Of a stretch of DNA of 64,000 bases, positions 26,272 to 35,666 are shown in pieces (the first letter of the stretch is position 1; the number at the start of each line of letters is the position of its first letter). Under the pieces are notes generated by a model. That model made no database searches. It was not told the DNA's origin and worked only from the letters and a program-made list of their open reading frames with translations. The stretch lies in NCBI GenBank assembly GCA_002840715.1, contig PHBW01000008.1, forward strand, positions 62,001 through 126,000, in the 5' to 3' direction. Source of the DNA: Chloroflexi bacterium HGW-Chloroflexi-4. Its GTDB lineage: Bacteria; Chloroflexota; Anaerolineae; Anaerolineales; Anaerolineaceae. Both the position numbers and the translations under genes were made by a program.

Positions 26272-27426
26272 ATGCGAGAAGTCGCGGTTATTGGAATCGG
26301 GCAAATCAAAGTTGAAGAAAATTGGGAAAAATCTCTGCGCGAATTAGCCGGGGATGCAGCCCTTTCTGCCCTGTTGGATTCAGGACTGCAAAGCGTGGAT
26401 GCCGTTTATGTTGGTAATATGATGTCTGGTTCTGCCAACCATCAGCAGCACCTGGGCGCATATATTGCAGATTGGATCGGAATGCGTCATGCAGAAGCCA
26501 TGCGTATTGAAGCCGCCTGCAGTTCTGGAGCAGCCAGTTTTCGGACCGCAGTTATGGCGGTTGCTTCAGGTCAGGTGAAAACGGCTCTTGCTGTTGGCGT
26601 TGAAAAGATGACCGACAGCCCCGGCGACGAGATCACAGCTCAATTGGCTACTGCCGCCGATGCCGATTGGGAAGCCGACCAAGGGCTATCTTTTGTGGCA
26701 TTGAACGCCCTGATCATGCGCCGTTATATTTATGAATATGGCTGGAACAAAGAATCTTTTGCACCTTTTGCAGTTAATGCACATGCCAATGCCGTCCACA
26801 ATCCTTATGCCAGGTTTCACGAACCTACCAGTATTGAAAAGTATATGAAAGCCGGTATGATCGCCGACCCCATCAACTTGATGGATGCTTCTGCCATTGG
26901 TGACGGTGCTGCAGCAGCCGTGGTGGTTCCGCTTGAGTTAGTAAAATCAGCAGGCCGCCGGCTCATTCGGGTGATAGGTTCTGCGGCTGCGACTGACACA
27001 ATTGCCATAGACCATCGCAAAGATCCGCTTTGGCTCAAAGCGGCTTATGAATCAAGTCGGCAAGCCTACGCGCAGGCCGGCATCACCCCCTCGGATATTG
27101 ATCTTTTTGAATTACACGATGCTTTTTCGATCATGGCCACTCTTTCACTCGAAGCCAATGGTTTTGCAGAACGCGGCAAAGGTCCTCAACTGGCTCTGGA
27201 TGGAGAAATCACACCAACAGGAAAAATCCCCATCGCCACTCGCGGAGGACTCAAAGCCCGCGGACACCCGGTGGGTGCGACAGGCATGTATCAAATCGTA
27301 GAAGTGGTTCAACAACTGCGCGGCGAAGCATCTGGTTCACAAGTTCAAAACGCTCGCATTGGTATGGCTCAAAACATCGGCGGAAGCGGCTCAAATATCA
27401 TCACGCACATTTTTCAGACGGTATAA
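26272..27426 (+). CDS. Thiolase-family protein (SCP2/acetyl-CoA acetyltransferase-like)
   Basis: A 384-residue thiolase-fold protein. The nucleophile is C83 in EAACSSGAASF, and the histidine motifs are ELHDAFSIM and GGLKARGHPVGATG. This is the pattern of SCP2-type and archaeal-type thiolases, which usually work with a DUF35 zinc-ribbon/OB partner. No such partner is next to it, which is unusual. Family members condense or cleave acyl-CoAs. The second ATG at 26272 is preferred because AAGGA lies 6 nt before it, while it directly abuts the ATG at 26266. A TATAAT at 26235-26240 may be its -10. Confidence 0.85.
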   Translation: MREVAVIGIGQIKVEENWEKSLRELAGDAALSALLDSGLQSVDAVYVGNMMSGSANHQQHLGAYIADWIGMRHAEAMRIEAACSSGAASFRTAVMAVASGQVKTALAVGVEKMTDSPGDEITAQLATAADADWEADQGLSFVALNALIMRRYIYEYGWNKESFAPFAVNAHANAVHNPYARFHEPTSIEKYMKAGMIADPINLMDASAIGDGAAAAVVVPLELVKSAGRRLIRVIGSAAATDTIAIDHRKDPLWLKAAYESSRQAYAQAGITPSDIDLFELHDAFSIMATLSLEANGFAERGKGPQLALDGEITPTGKIPIATRGGLKARGHPVGATGMYQIVEVVQQLRGEASGSQVQNARIGMAQNIGGSGSNIITHIFQTV

Positions 27427-27472
27427 TTGCTAAAAATTCTATAAGAAAGTTTTTTGGTAATTAATTGTATTG

Positions 27473-28333
27473 ATGACAACGCTTTCAGCCGCTCAGCTTA
27501 AGCAATATCAAGAAAAAACCTTTCGCACTACTGAATCTGCAAGACTGCGAACACCCCAACAAGCAGTGGATTTTGTGAATGAACGCGGTTTTATCTTTTT
27601 CTGGCCGGTTAAGGGTGTCACCATGCCAAGTCTGTGGTGTAGCGTGGCTGGTGACAGACCTGTCGCCGATGCTCATGATGATCCAGGCCACACCAGCTGG
27701 GGTTGGAAGGATCAAATGCTGGATAAACGCGTCTGGTATTACGGACGCATTTTACGAAAACGCAATACTATCATTTCGCTGCAAACCGTTCCTTTCTTTT
27801 ATGCTCTTTCTCCCAATTTTGGTGAACCTGAACTTGAGATCAGCGATCAGTATCATGCAGGTCAGATTCCGCTTGAAGTCAAACTCATCTTTGAAGCTTT
27901 GCTTGTAAAAGGTCCGCTTGATTCGATTGCGTTGCGGCGAGAAGCACATCTTTCAGGTCCGAATAGCAATACACCCTTTAACCGAGCCCTTGACATTCTT
28001 CAACGGGATTTTAAAGTTATGCCGACTGGCATTGCTGAAGTGGGTACCTGGAAATATGCGTTTGTTTATGACCTTACCCACCGCTACCATCCCGAACTGC
28101 TTGATCAAAGCCGCTACATCTCTGAGAACCAGGCACGAGATCATCTAGTTACCACTTTTTTCAATTCAGTTGGTGCAGCCAGTGACAAACAAGTTCAATC
28201 TTTGTTCGGCTGGACCCAACCTGAAACTCAAAAATCAATTTATAGATTGATCGAAAAAGGATTGCTGAGTAATTACTCTCAAATTGGTGAAAATTCAATC
28301 TTTCAATATTGTTTAACTTCATTATTGAAGTAA
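27473..28333 (+). CDS. Winged-helix protein related to AlkZ/YcaQ
   Basis: A 286-residue protein without membrane segments. It resembles the winged-helix DNA-binding family that includes the DNA glycosylases AlkZ and YcaQ. It has a basic helical N-terminus (RTPQQAVDFVNERGFIFFWP), a central region with LYWW-like aromatic stretches (DKRVWYYGRILRKRN), and helix-turn-helix-like segments (KGPLDSIALRREAHLSG and VQSLFGWTQPETQKSIYRLI). The catalytic QxQ/QxD of AlkZ-type glycosylases is not evident, so enzymatic activity should not be assumed. The ATG at 27473 is adjacent to an in-frame TTG. It is 46 bp after the thiolase on the same strand, with no obvious functional link. A conserved protein of unknown role is the safe reading. 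Confidence 0.55.
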   Translation: MTTLSAAQLKQYQEKTFRTTESARLRTPQQAVDFVNERGFIFFWPVKGVTMPSLWCSVAGDRPVADAHDDPGHTSWGWKDQMLDKRVWYYGRILRKRNTIISLQTVPFFYALSPNFGEPELEISDQYHAGQIPLEVKLIFEALLVKGPLDSIALRREAHLSGPNSNTPFNRALDILQRDFKVMPTGIAEVGTWKYAFVYDLTHRYHPELLDQSRYISENQARDHLVTTFFNSVGAASDKQVQSLFGWTQPETQKSIYRLIEKGLLSNYSQIGENSIFQYCLTSLLK

Positions 28334-28495
28334 TTTCAACTTGTTTTTCTTTTCCGTTTTCAAAATTTTATTTTCTATTACATAAAGAAATATTGTTAAG
28401 TATTTCCGGCAAAATCTGCCATAAATTAAACCCCTCTTTTATACGAAGGGATATAATTCATATACTGGCATAACGGTTTAATCGGGAGAATAGAT

Positions 28496-31400
28496 ATGCG
28501 ATTTCCTATCACCAAACGGGCGCGGATTAGATACCGGTTTGAATCTTCTCTTTTTACTTCCACTGGCAAAGTAAACCTCCCGGATACCAGAACACTCCAT
28601 TCCTTTGTCTATCAAATTTACCAGACCAACATTAAACAAGGAATCTCAAATAAAAGCCTGAAAGCCAGTCAAATTCACGGTATCGGCTTGTTGGATGAGA
28701 TTTTTCACCATGTTTTCAAGCTCTATAAACAGAATAACCCCAACATGATTAACGAATTATTTTCATCATTGCAACTTACCTTTTCGCCCATTAATCTGGA
28801 TATGCTGCTCAACTTATTCGTCAAGCATTATTCACCACAAGCTGTTTATGACGAACTCATTTCAACTCAGGAATTTTTGCAGGAAAAAGGACCTGCGGGA
28901 CCAAATCAAGAATCTGTTCTTGTTGATCTCATTCTGCTATGGGTTTCCACTCAAAACCAGGCATTGATACCGTTTGCCAGCTTGCTTTGGGAACCGGATG
29001 TATTAATACATCCATTGTTCAATCCAATTCTTAACTACATCGAACGTTTATTTTCAGAATTGCCAGGTTTTGGCCCTGAAAAACAATCACTGGTAGAGAT
29101 GTTAAAATCGCCTGCCGAAAAAGTTCCCGATTCCATATCCGGTCAGTTGGAATTCATCAGAATCCATTGGGGATACTTATTGGGAGACTTGATCAATTTT
29201 CAACTTTTGAATAATTTCGATCTACTAAAAGAGGAAGAAAAATCCGGGTTTACCGGTCCAGCACTGGCTGAAGTGCTGGTATATGATTCAAAAACAATGT
29301 CCTCCACATTTTCGTCTTCAGGTTTTAATCGTGAGATTAAAGCTTTCAGTATTGACCGTGAATGGATGCCCGGTCTTGTATTGATCGCCAAGAATATTTT
29401 TGTCTGGATGGACCAACTTTCTAAAAAATATAATCAATCAATCAAAACGCTTGATCAAATACCAGATTCAGAATTGATGGCTTTGCAATCTCATGGCATA
29501 AATGGGCTATGGTTAATCGGTTTATGGCAGCGCAGCCCAGCTTCAGCACGCATAAAACAGCTTACCGGCAACCCTGAAGCAGTATCTTCGGCGTATTCAC
29601 TCTATTCTTATAGAATTGCTGATGAACTTGGCGGCGATAGCGCCTATGAGGTGCTTAAACATAAGGCAGAAAGATTTGGCATCCGCCTCGCATCAGATAT
29701 GGTTCCCAATCACATGGGCATTGATTCTGAATGGGTCATTCATCACCCTGAATGGTTTCTATCAGTAAGTGAGAGTCCATTTCCTGCATATAGCTTTACT
29801 GGACCTGATCTCTCTTCAGACGATAATATCACCATCCAAATTGAGGATCATTATTATGATCGCACAGATGCTGCCGTTGCCTTTCGGCGAATCGACAAAC
29901 GAAATGGTGAGACGAGGTTTATCTATCACGGCAATGACGGCACCGCCATGCCTTGGAACGATACCGCCCAATTGAATTACCTTGATGCTGCAGTTCGTGA
30001 AGCGGTCATTCAAACCATCATTGAGATTGCACGAAAATTCCCGATCATCCGTTTTGACGCGGCCATGACGTTGGCAAAGAAACATATTCAACGATTGTGG
30101 TATCCAGAACCGGGTTCCGGCGGAGCGATCCCTTCAAGGGCAAATCACTCGATCTCTCAACATGATTTTAACCAGGCTGTGCCCAAGGAATTCTGGCGTG
30201 AAGTGGTTGAGCGGGTCGAAAAAGAAGTACCCGGCACGCTGCTGCTCGCTGAAGCTTTTTGGCTGATGGAAGGCTACTTCGTCCGCACCTTGGGGATGCA
30301 CCGCGTTTATAACAGCGCGTTCATGCACATGCTGCGCGATGAAGATAATGCCGGATATCGAAAGCTGATTAAAAATACACTTGAGTTCGACCCTGAAATT
30401 TTAAAACGCTTTGTCAATTTTATGAACAACCCTGATGAACGTACAGCCATTGATCAATTTGGCAGCGGAGACAAGTATTTCGGCGTTTGCACACTAATGG
30501 TCACCCTGCCCGGCCTCCCCATGTTTGGACATGGCCAAATTGAAGGGTTGACTGAAAAATACGGCATGGAATACCGCAAACCCATGTTGGATGAAACCGG
30601 CATATATGAATTTGATAAACAACATTTCGAAAAGATCAGTCCGCTGCTGCGAAACCGGGAGTTGTTTGCCAATGCAGACCATTTCAGATTGTTTGATTTT
30701 CAACAGTCTGATGGAAACATCAACGAAAATGTATATGCTTTTACCAATCAACATGGAAAGAATCGTGTGTTGGTTTTGTTTAATAATGCTTATCAAGAAG
30801 CCGATGGCAAAGTGGTTAATTCCTTCGCCCATGCTGACTCGGCAGACCACCATACAGGTAAATATTCGTTAAATATCGCCGCTGCATTTGGCCTCTTTGC
30901 AGAAAACCACCGCTTTGTGTGTTTGCATGACCTTTCGACCGACAGCTACCATATTCGCCTTTCAAACCAAATCGTCGAACATGGTTTTAAGATTCATTTG
31001 AATGGTTATGAATATCATGTTTTCAGTAAAGTACAACCAAATGAAATACTAAATGATGAGACCTTTAAGCGCCTTTACGAGCTTTACGGCCAAAATTCTA
31101 TTCCAAATTTACAAAAGGCACTCGCTCAAATTGTTGGTCAACAAAAAGATCCAATTCAAACGAATGCCGATCTCTTGACTGCCGTATTGGATAGCGTGCG
31201 TCAAGATCAACACAATCAAAAGTTAGACAACACCCAGCGTCTTAATCAGGCAGTGAATGCGTATTTGAATAATGTTAAAGAAATTTCAAATTATCAGGGC
31301 GATTTATCTCAACTTCAATTAGAGATTATGCAGATGTTTACAACCTTTTTTCAGTTGCCACAACTTATTAAATCGCTTGAGGTGCCAGGAACCAAAAAAG

Positions 31401-31966
31401 CTGCACAGCACCTATCAAATATGGCCGCTGATATTGCATCAAATTTTCCGCGCTCAATATCACTTTGTGTTTGGATTCTCGCAAGTCAATTTCACCATCA
31501 CATTAATTCGTTGAATTCCCCGGCTGATGGAATTGATTGGATTAATAAATGGAATTTGGATCAATCGATAAAATATGCCTTGCTCAAATCAGGATTTTCA
31601 GAGGATGATGCAATTCACAAAACCACTTTCATAAAGTTGGCAGTCAAGCAGCAAGACTGGTTCACTCAAGAAAACGCTAAAGATTACTCAAAAATCCTTC
31701 AGACTTGGTTGACCACACCCGATATCAGAGATGTACTTAAAGTAAATTTTTATGAAGACATACTTTGGTATCACCAGGAGTCCTTCTTGGAATTGATGTG
31801 GTGGATGGAATTTGTACCAATTCTTAAAGCTTTTTCAACAAAAGAATCAAACAGAGTCACTGGTACAGAGACAGTGCTTGCGTTACAAGATATATTCAAA
31901 AAGATACAAACCCGCCACAAAAAGTCTTATTGCAAGGTTGATTTGTTATTGGGCAATAAAGGTTAA
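28496..31966 (+). CDS. Very large GH13 (alpha-amylase family) protein
   Basis: A 1156-residue alpha-amylase-fold protein with no signal peptide, so cytosolic. The catalytic barrel occupies roughly residues 290-760. The triad is placed by motifs: nucleophile D521 in IRFDAAMTLAK, acid/base E586 in LLAEAFWLM, and D647 in MNNPDERTA. MVPNHMGIDSEWV is the first conserved GH13 region. Residues 1-280 and 850-1156 are mostly helical and not recognised. The family acts on alpha-glucans (hydrolase or transferase). In this window malQ and a GH57-type pseudogene share that theme. The ATG has a CGGGAGAA ribosome site and a TATAAT lies at 28452-28457. It ends 4 bp into the convergent pseudogene. Confidence 0.85.
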   Translation: MRFPITKRARIRYRFESSLFTSTGKVNLPDTRTLHSFVYQIYQTNIKQGISNKSLKASQIHGIGLLDEIFHHVFKLYKQNNPNMINELFSSLQLTFSPINLDMLLNLFVKHYSPQAVYDELISTQEFLQEKGPAGPNQESVLVDLILLWVSTQNQALIPFASLLWEPDVLIHPLFNPILNYIERLFSELPGFGPEKQSLVEMLKSPAEKVPDSISGQLEFIRIHWGYLLGDLINFQLLNNFDLLKEEEKSGFTGPALAEVLVYDSKTMSSTFSSSGFNREIKAFSIDREWMPGLVLIAKNIFVWMDQLSKKYNQSIKTLDQIPDSELMALQSHGINGLWLIGLWQRSPASARIKQLTGNPEAVSSAYSLYSYRIADELGGDSAYEVLKHKAERFGIRLASDMVPNHMGIDSEWVIHHPEWFLSVSESPFPAYSFTGPDLSSDDNITIQIEDHYYDRTDAAVAFRRIDKRNGETRFIYHGNDGTAMPWNDTAQLNYLDAAVREAVIQTIIEIARKFPIIRFDAAMTLAKKHIQRLWYPEPGSGGAIPSRANHSISQHDFNQAVPKEFWREVVERVEKEVPGTLLLAEAFWLMEGYFVRTLGMHRVYNSAFMHMLRDEDNAGYRKLIKNTLEFDPEILKRFVNFMNNPDERTAIDQFGSGDKYFGVCTLMVTLPGLPMFGHGQIEGLTEKYGMEYRKPMLDETGIYEFDKQHFEKISPLLRNRELFANADHFRLFDFQQSDGNINENVYAFTNQHGKNRVLVLFNNAYQEADGKVVNSFAHADSADHHTGKYSLNIAAAFGLFAENHRFVCLHDLSTDSYHIRLSNQIVEHGFKIHLNGYEYHVFSKVQPNEILNDETFKRLYELYGQNSIPNLQKALAQIVGQQKDPIQTNADLLTAVLDSVRQDQHNQKLDNTQRLNQAVNAYLNNVKEISNYQGDLSQLQLEIMQMFTTFFQLPQLIKSLEVPGTKKAAQHLSNMAADIASNFPRSISLCVWILASQFHHHINSLNSPADGIDWINKWNLDQSIKYALLKSGFSEDDAIHKTTFIKLAVKQQDWFTQENAKDYSKILQTWLTTPDIRDVLKVNFYEDILWYHQESFLELMWWMEFVPILKAFSTKESNRVTGTETVLALQDIFKKIQTRHKKSYCKVDLLLGNKG

Positions 31967-33317
31967 CTTGGTTTTTGTCCTTGTTCAAATCGTAGCATGA
32001 CCTCATTAAAAATATCCAAAGCGGATAAATTTATTCGCCAGCTTTTGGATTTCTCCAATAAGGGTGAAACCTCAGCAGATAGGTCAAAGGCGGCAAACTG
32101 TCTGGTCAGCCAAACTGCATGCGCACCATAAAGAACGGCGTTCCTGGGTTCGATTCGGTCAAGATCATCAAAAAACCATCCGCATGATGTAAACATACGT
32201 TGGCAATCGAGTTCGGCCTGAAAAAGTTGATCCAACTGCTTAATTTTTTCGTCGGTCATTTGAGCATCCGACATTTTTCGCACCCAATCTGCAAATTTTT
32301 GATCCCCGCTGAAGACCTCAATGTATCTGTCTCGTGCTTCCCATACGTTTTCTAAAATGCCATTACAAGATGCTACGAACAGCTTATCCACTTCATCAGA
32401 AATTCTTTCAAGTGCTTCTCTGAGAGGTTTTTTCCAGTCACTATTAGGCGTGCACGCGCAAACGCTGCTCCACCTTAGCACGCCATGATGACAGCTCCAA
32501 GAGGTGTTGTCACGAACCTTTATGACAGGGAATACTTTTTGCTGGGTCAATTGCAACCCAGGATAAACAGTTTCAATGTGCTGTGCAGAAATTGACCCAT
32601 CCAGCAGGTAAGATAGAAATTTATCCCGAAAGATTTGATGATGTCCATAAAGTTCACCATCCGTGGCAATCATCAACCATTGGGATGCCTCTCCAGCAGT
32701 AAATTCTGGTTTTACAAAATTCCGGGCAAATGCATCAGCATTCATGGTGGCATGCGGATCAAAACTGACCCTGGCACTCAATCCACTGTGATAGAAAAAG
32801 ACTTGGATTGACTTATGACCTGGCAAGATCACCTGGTAGGCTTTGTGCGGATCAACACCAGTACTTCAAGCGTTTCTTGATCCACCGCGGTTTCAGGCAG
32901 CCACATCCCTTGCGGTTTATGTTTAAAGGTTTGCTCAAATTCATAAATTCCCCATCGGATTTGAGTCTGCTTATCGCGTCTTTTACCAAGGGGTAATATG
33001 GTGTGATGATAGGGCTGTGCCATCGCATTTCCGACACCAAAGCGTTCTAAATTTTGCCGATCTGAAAGAACAATCTTCTCAAATACACCTGTATGGTTTT
33101 GTCGGAGCCATTTAGATAAAGTTGGACCAATATTGAAACTGATTCGCGCAAAATTGCCCAATTCGGCATTTGGTTTGTAGCAGGTTTGATATATTCTTTC
33201 ATTCCAATTGGAATATGGATGCGCCCCTTGTTCTATGGGGATAATACCAGTAAATGGGTCTTCGCGAGTAGGTTGATAAAAATGTGCATGAACGCATAAT
33301 GAATGACGGTTCGGCAT
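31963..33317 (-). pseudogene. Broken GH57/DUF3536-type glycoside hydrolase gene
   Basis: Two reading frames make up one former gene. The first (33317 to 32829, 162 residues) has the family's N-terminus: VHAHFYQPTREDPFTG, PYHHTILPL and MWLPETAVDQETLEVL. The second (32832 to 31963, 289 residues) has ATDGELYGHHQ and DNTSWSCHHGVLRW and the DUF3536 tail. They overlap by 4 bp in different frames. At the joint the second frame can be read upstream as VDPHKAYQVILPGH, while the segment expected after LEVL (the RFTILAP-type strand and about 35-40 residues) is absent. An internal deletion with frameshift explains this. Coupled re-initiation at the GTG of the second frame is possible, but the missing core argues against activity. 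An assembly error cannot be excluded. Confidence 0.75.
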
Positions 33318-33325
33318 GCTTAAAG

Positions 33326-34231
33326 TTATTTCCTTTTTGGGATTTCAGTATTGAGATAATCTAGGTGTTGATGAAATCTGGCTGGCATGATTCCAAATTC
33401 GCGCGGCAGGCTGTCAAGGTTTGCGGTACGATCCTCTGCCAGATGATCCAACCAAAAGATTGAAACTGGAAATGAGGGGAAAATCTGGTCAATCCACAAG
33501 GTAATAACACGCAGAGTTGCCGGTGAAATTGGGATGATATAACGTTTTAAGCCGGTTTTGTTCATAATCAAGCGCACTATTTCACGATACGGCAGAGGTT
33601 CCATGCCCCCGATAGAATAGATGCGGTTTACTGCTTTTGGATCTTCCATGACCAGCAGTAAAACATTGATCAAATCATCAATCCATAAAGGTTGAAGCAA
33701 AACGTGCCCCTTTGAAGGCATAAGAAAAAAAGGAGAGATTTTTATCAATTTAGCCAACGACACTGTAAATTGGTCTCCTGGACCAAAAATTGATCCCGTT
33801 CGCACGATGGTATAAGGGATACCGCTGTTAATGATCCAGTGCTCGGCGATAGCTTTAGCCTTCAACACCGGGTATGCTGAGGCGCGTGCTGCCCCGTGAT
33901 GACTCAAATAATAGACACGTTCTATTTTGGCTTCTTTGGCTGCCTGCATTATTGTGGATGTACCTTCCACATCCACCTGATTGAGATCTCCACGGCTGCC
34001 TTTACGTTCTGCACCGGCAAGGTGAAAGATTTGCGTCACGTCTTTGAGTGCCGCTCTGACTCCGCGTTGATCAGACAGGCTGCTAACCGCCACCTCCACC
34101 GCAATCCCCTTGGGGAAATTTGGTGAGGTTGTTGAAGGTTTGAGCAGAATCCTCACTTTGTGCCCTGATTCAACCAGCGCTTTAATGAGATTTCTGCCAA
34201 TAAAACCTGTTCCGCCTGTCACTAATATCAT
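33326..34231 (-). CDS. NAD(P)-dependent SDR-type epimerase/NmrA-like protein
   Basis: A 301-residue atypical/extended short-chain dehydrogenase. The Rossmann motif GGTGFIGRNL is at the N-terminus, and SLSDQRGVRAALKDVTQIFHLAG follows the second strand. The active-site YxxxK is not in canonical form (ASAYPVLKAKAIAEHW has Y-x3-K), so catalysis is plausible. Relatives include NDUFA9-like and quinone-related reductases. The ATG at 34231 (MILVTGG) is preferred over one 9 bp upstream, because that ATG overlaps a perfect -10 box. It lies 8 bp upstream of the broken GH57 gene on the same transcript. Confidence 0.8.
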   Translation of the reverse strand: MILVTGGTGFIGRNLIKALVESGHKVRILLKPSTTSPNFPKGIAVEVAVSSLSDQRGVRAALKDVTQIFHLAGAERKGSRGDLNQVDVEGTSTIMQAAKEAKIERVYYLSHHGAARASAYPVLKAKAIAEHWIINSGIPYTIVRTGSIFGPGDQFTVSLAKLIKISPFFLMPSKGHVLLQPLWIDDLINVLLLVMEDPKAVNRIYSIGGMEPLPYREIVRLIMNKTGLKRYIIPISPATLRVITLWIDQIFPSFPVSIFWLDHLAEDRTANLDSLPREFGIMPARFHQHLDYLNTEIPKRK

Positions 34232-34238
34232 GAATGCC

Positions 34239-34244
34239 ATTATA
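34239..34244 (-). promoter_or_regulatory. -10 element of a probable leaderless promoter
   Basis: On the minus strand TATAAT ends 7 nt before the ATG at 34231, so a normal start would fall on or next to the first base of the gene. No Shine-Dalgarno precedes it and the -35 match is poor. Confidence 0.42.
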
Positions 34245-34335
34245 GCAGACGATTTAATCCTTAATTAACGAAAATGGCACAGTACTTGCTACAAAGCATT
34301 TGAGTTAACTATATCAGTGCCAGGTTGGATGCAAT

Positions 34336-35661
34336 ATGATCAACTCAAAATCAAACTCAGATAGCAATCGTCTTGGACTCCACTATTTCCAAGACACTTT
34401 GCACTATTCCGCCCAAGATCTGTCAGTCTGGCTGCCTGAATTAACCAGATTGAATGCTGCCTGGGTAGTTCTGCTTTCTGATTCCAACCGCGCCATACCA
34501 GAAAACTTCATTACCGGTCTGGTTGAAGCCGGCATTCAACCCATCGTACATTTCAAACTTCAACTTCCAAACGCTCCGTCTTCGTCCGACCTGAAACCAA
34601 TCCTTTCAGCGTATGCCCGCTGGGGAGTCAAACATGTTGTATTCTTTGACAAACCCAATGACTCCTCAAGCTGGTCAGCCTCCGGTTGGTCTCATCAGGA
34701 TCTTGTGGAACGATTTATCGACCGCTTTTTACCACTTGCGCTTGAAGCCCAGCGCAATGGATTGACCCCGGTCTTTCCTCCACTCATGCCTGGCGGTAGC
34801 TATTGGGACACTTCATTTTTCAAAACATCTCTGCAATCTTTAGCACGCCGTGGACAGCAGCACTTGTTGAACACGATGGCTGCAGGTGTATATGCTTACA
34901 CATATGGACATGAACTATCCTGGGGAATGGGCGGACCCGATAAATGGATCCACTCCAGACCTTATTTGACTCCGATAGGTTCAGAAGATCAGCGCGGTTT
35001 CAATAGCTATGAATGGATGGGCTCACTTGCCGCCTCGGCTGGAATCAAAAATATGCCCTTCATCCAGTTTGGCGCAGGCATTAAACAACCTGGCTCTTAC
35101 TATTCTCCAGAAGTACATGCCGAAATGGTTGAAGCCATGCTATCTTTGATTAACGATGTTGAAGAACTTGAAGCTGCCCACGCGATCATGGCTTGTAATT
35201 TTTGGCTGCTGGCGGCCGACCCTGATTCTGAAGAATACTCACCAAGTTGGGTCAAAGCGGAAGGTACTGTTTTACCCGTCGTGCGTGTGCTCGCCCCTGC
35301 AACCCAAAAAACAAATACACCGGTACGCCTTCCCATTCAACCTGATATTCAGGATTCCAAAACTGAAGAAACATCTGCTCAAGCGAGTGGATTCCCCATA
35401 GAGCATTATCTGCTTTTACCCGTTTACGAATGGGGATTGGCCGATTGGCATTTGGATGTGACCCGTCCGTTCGTTCGCAAATACAAACCGACAGTCGGGT
35501 TTTCGCTGGCTGAAGCCGCTTTGGCTCGCAAGGTCACCATCATCGGCGGTGAAAAAGATTTTTCAAGCGAAGAGATCAACAAGCTGCGCGATTTAGGTTG
35601 TCTTGTAGATCAGATTACAGGTGATGGTACAAGTATTGCAACACAACTTTTGGAGAGGTGA
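34336..35661 (+). CDS. TIM-barrel glycoside-hydrolase-like protein, function unknown
   Basis: A 441-residue soluble protein with no signal peptide or membrane helix. The first 320 residues have the alternating strand-helix pattern and aromatic signatures of a sugar-active TIM barrel (LHYFQDTLHYSAQDLSVW, GVKHVVFFDKPND, AAGVYAYTYGHELSWGMGG, NMPFIQFGAGIKQPG). Residues 370-441 form a separate small alpha/beta unit (IEHYLLLPVYEWGLADWH, KVTIIGGEKDFSS). I do not recognise a named family and cannot place catalytic acids with confidence. It lies directly upstream of ftsZ, its stop overlapping the ftsZ ribosome site, so the two are co-translated. That context suggests, without proof, a link to envelope growth or division. 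Confidence 0.65.
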   Translation: MINSKSNSDSNRLGLHYFQDTLHYSAQDLSVWLPELTRLNAAWVVLLSDSNRAIPENFITGLVEAGIQPIVHFKLQLPNAPSSSDLKPILSAYARWGVKHVVFFDKPNDSSSWSASGWSHQDLVERFIDRFLPLALEAQRNGLTPVFPPLMPGGSYWDTSFFKTSLQSLARRGQQHLLNTMAAGVYAYTYGHELSWGMGGPDKWIHSRPYLTPIGSEDQRGFNSYEWMGSLAASAGIKNMPFIQFGAGIKQPGSYYSPEVHAEMVEAMLSLINDVEELEAAHAIMACNFWLLAADPDSEEYSPSWVKAEGTVLPVVRVLAPATQKTNTPVRLPIQPDIQDSKTEETSAQASGFPIEHYLLLPVYEWGLADWHLDVTRPFVRKYKPTVGFSLAEAALARKVTIIGGEKDFSSEEINKLRDLGCLVDQITGDGTSIATQLLER

Positions 35662-35666
35662 AAACC

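Noticed and set aside
32140-32165. GGTTCGATTC resembling a tRNA T-loop
   Set aside because: It lies within the DUF3536 coding part and there is no acceptor stem or anticodon arm around it.
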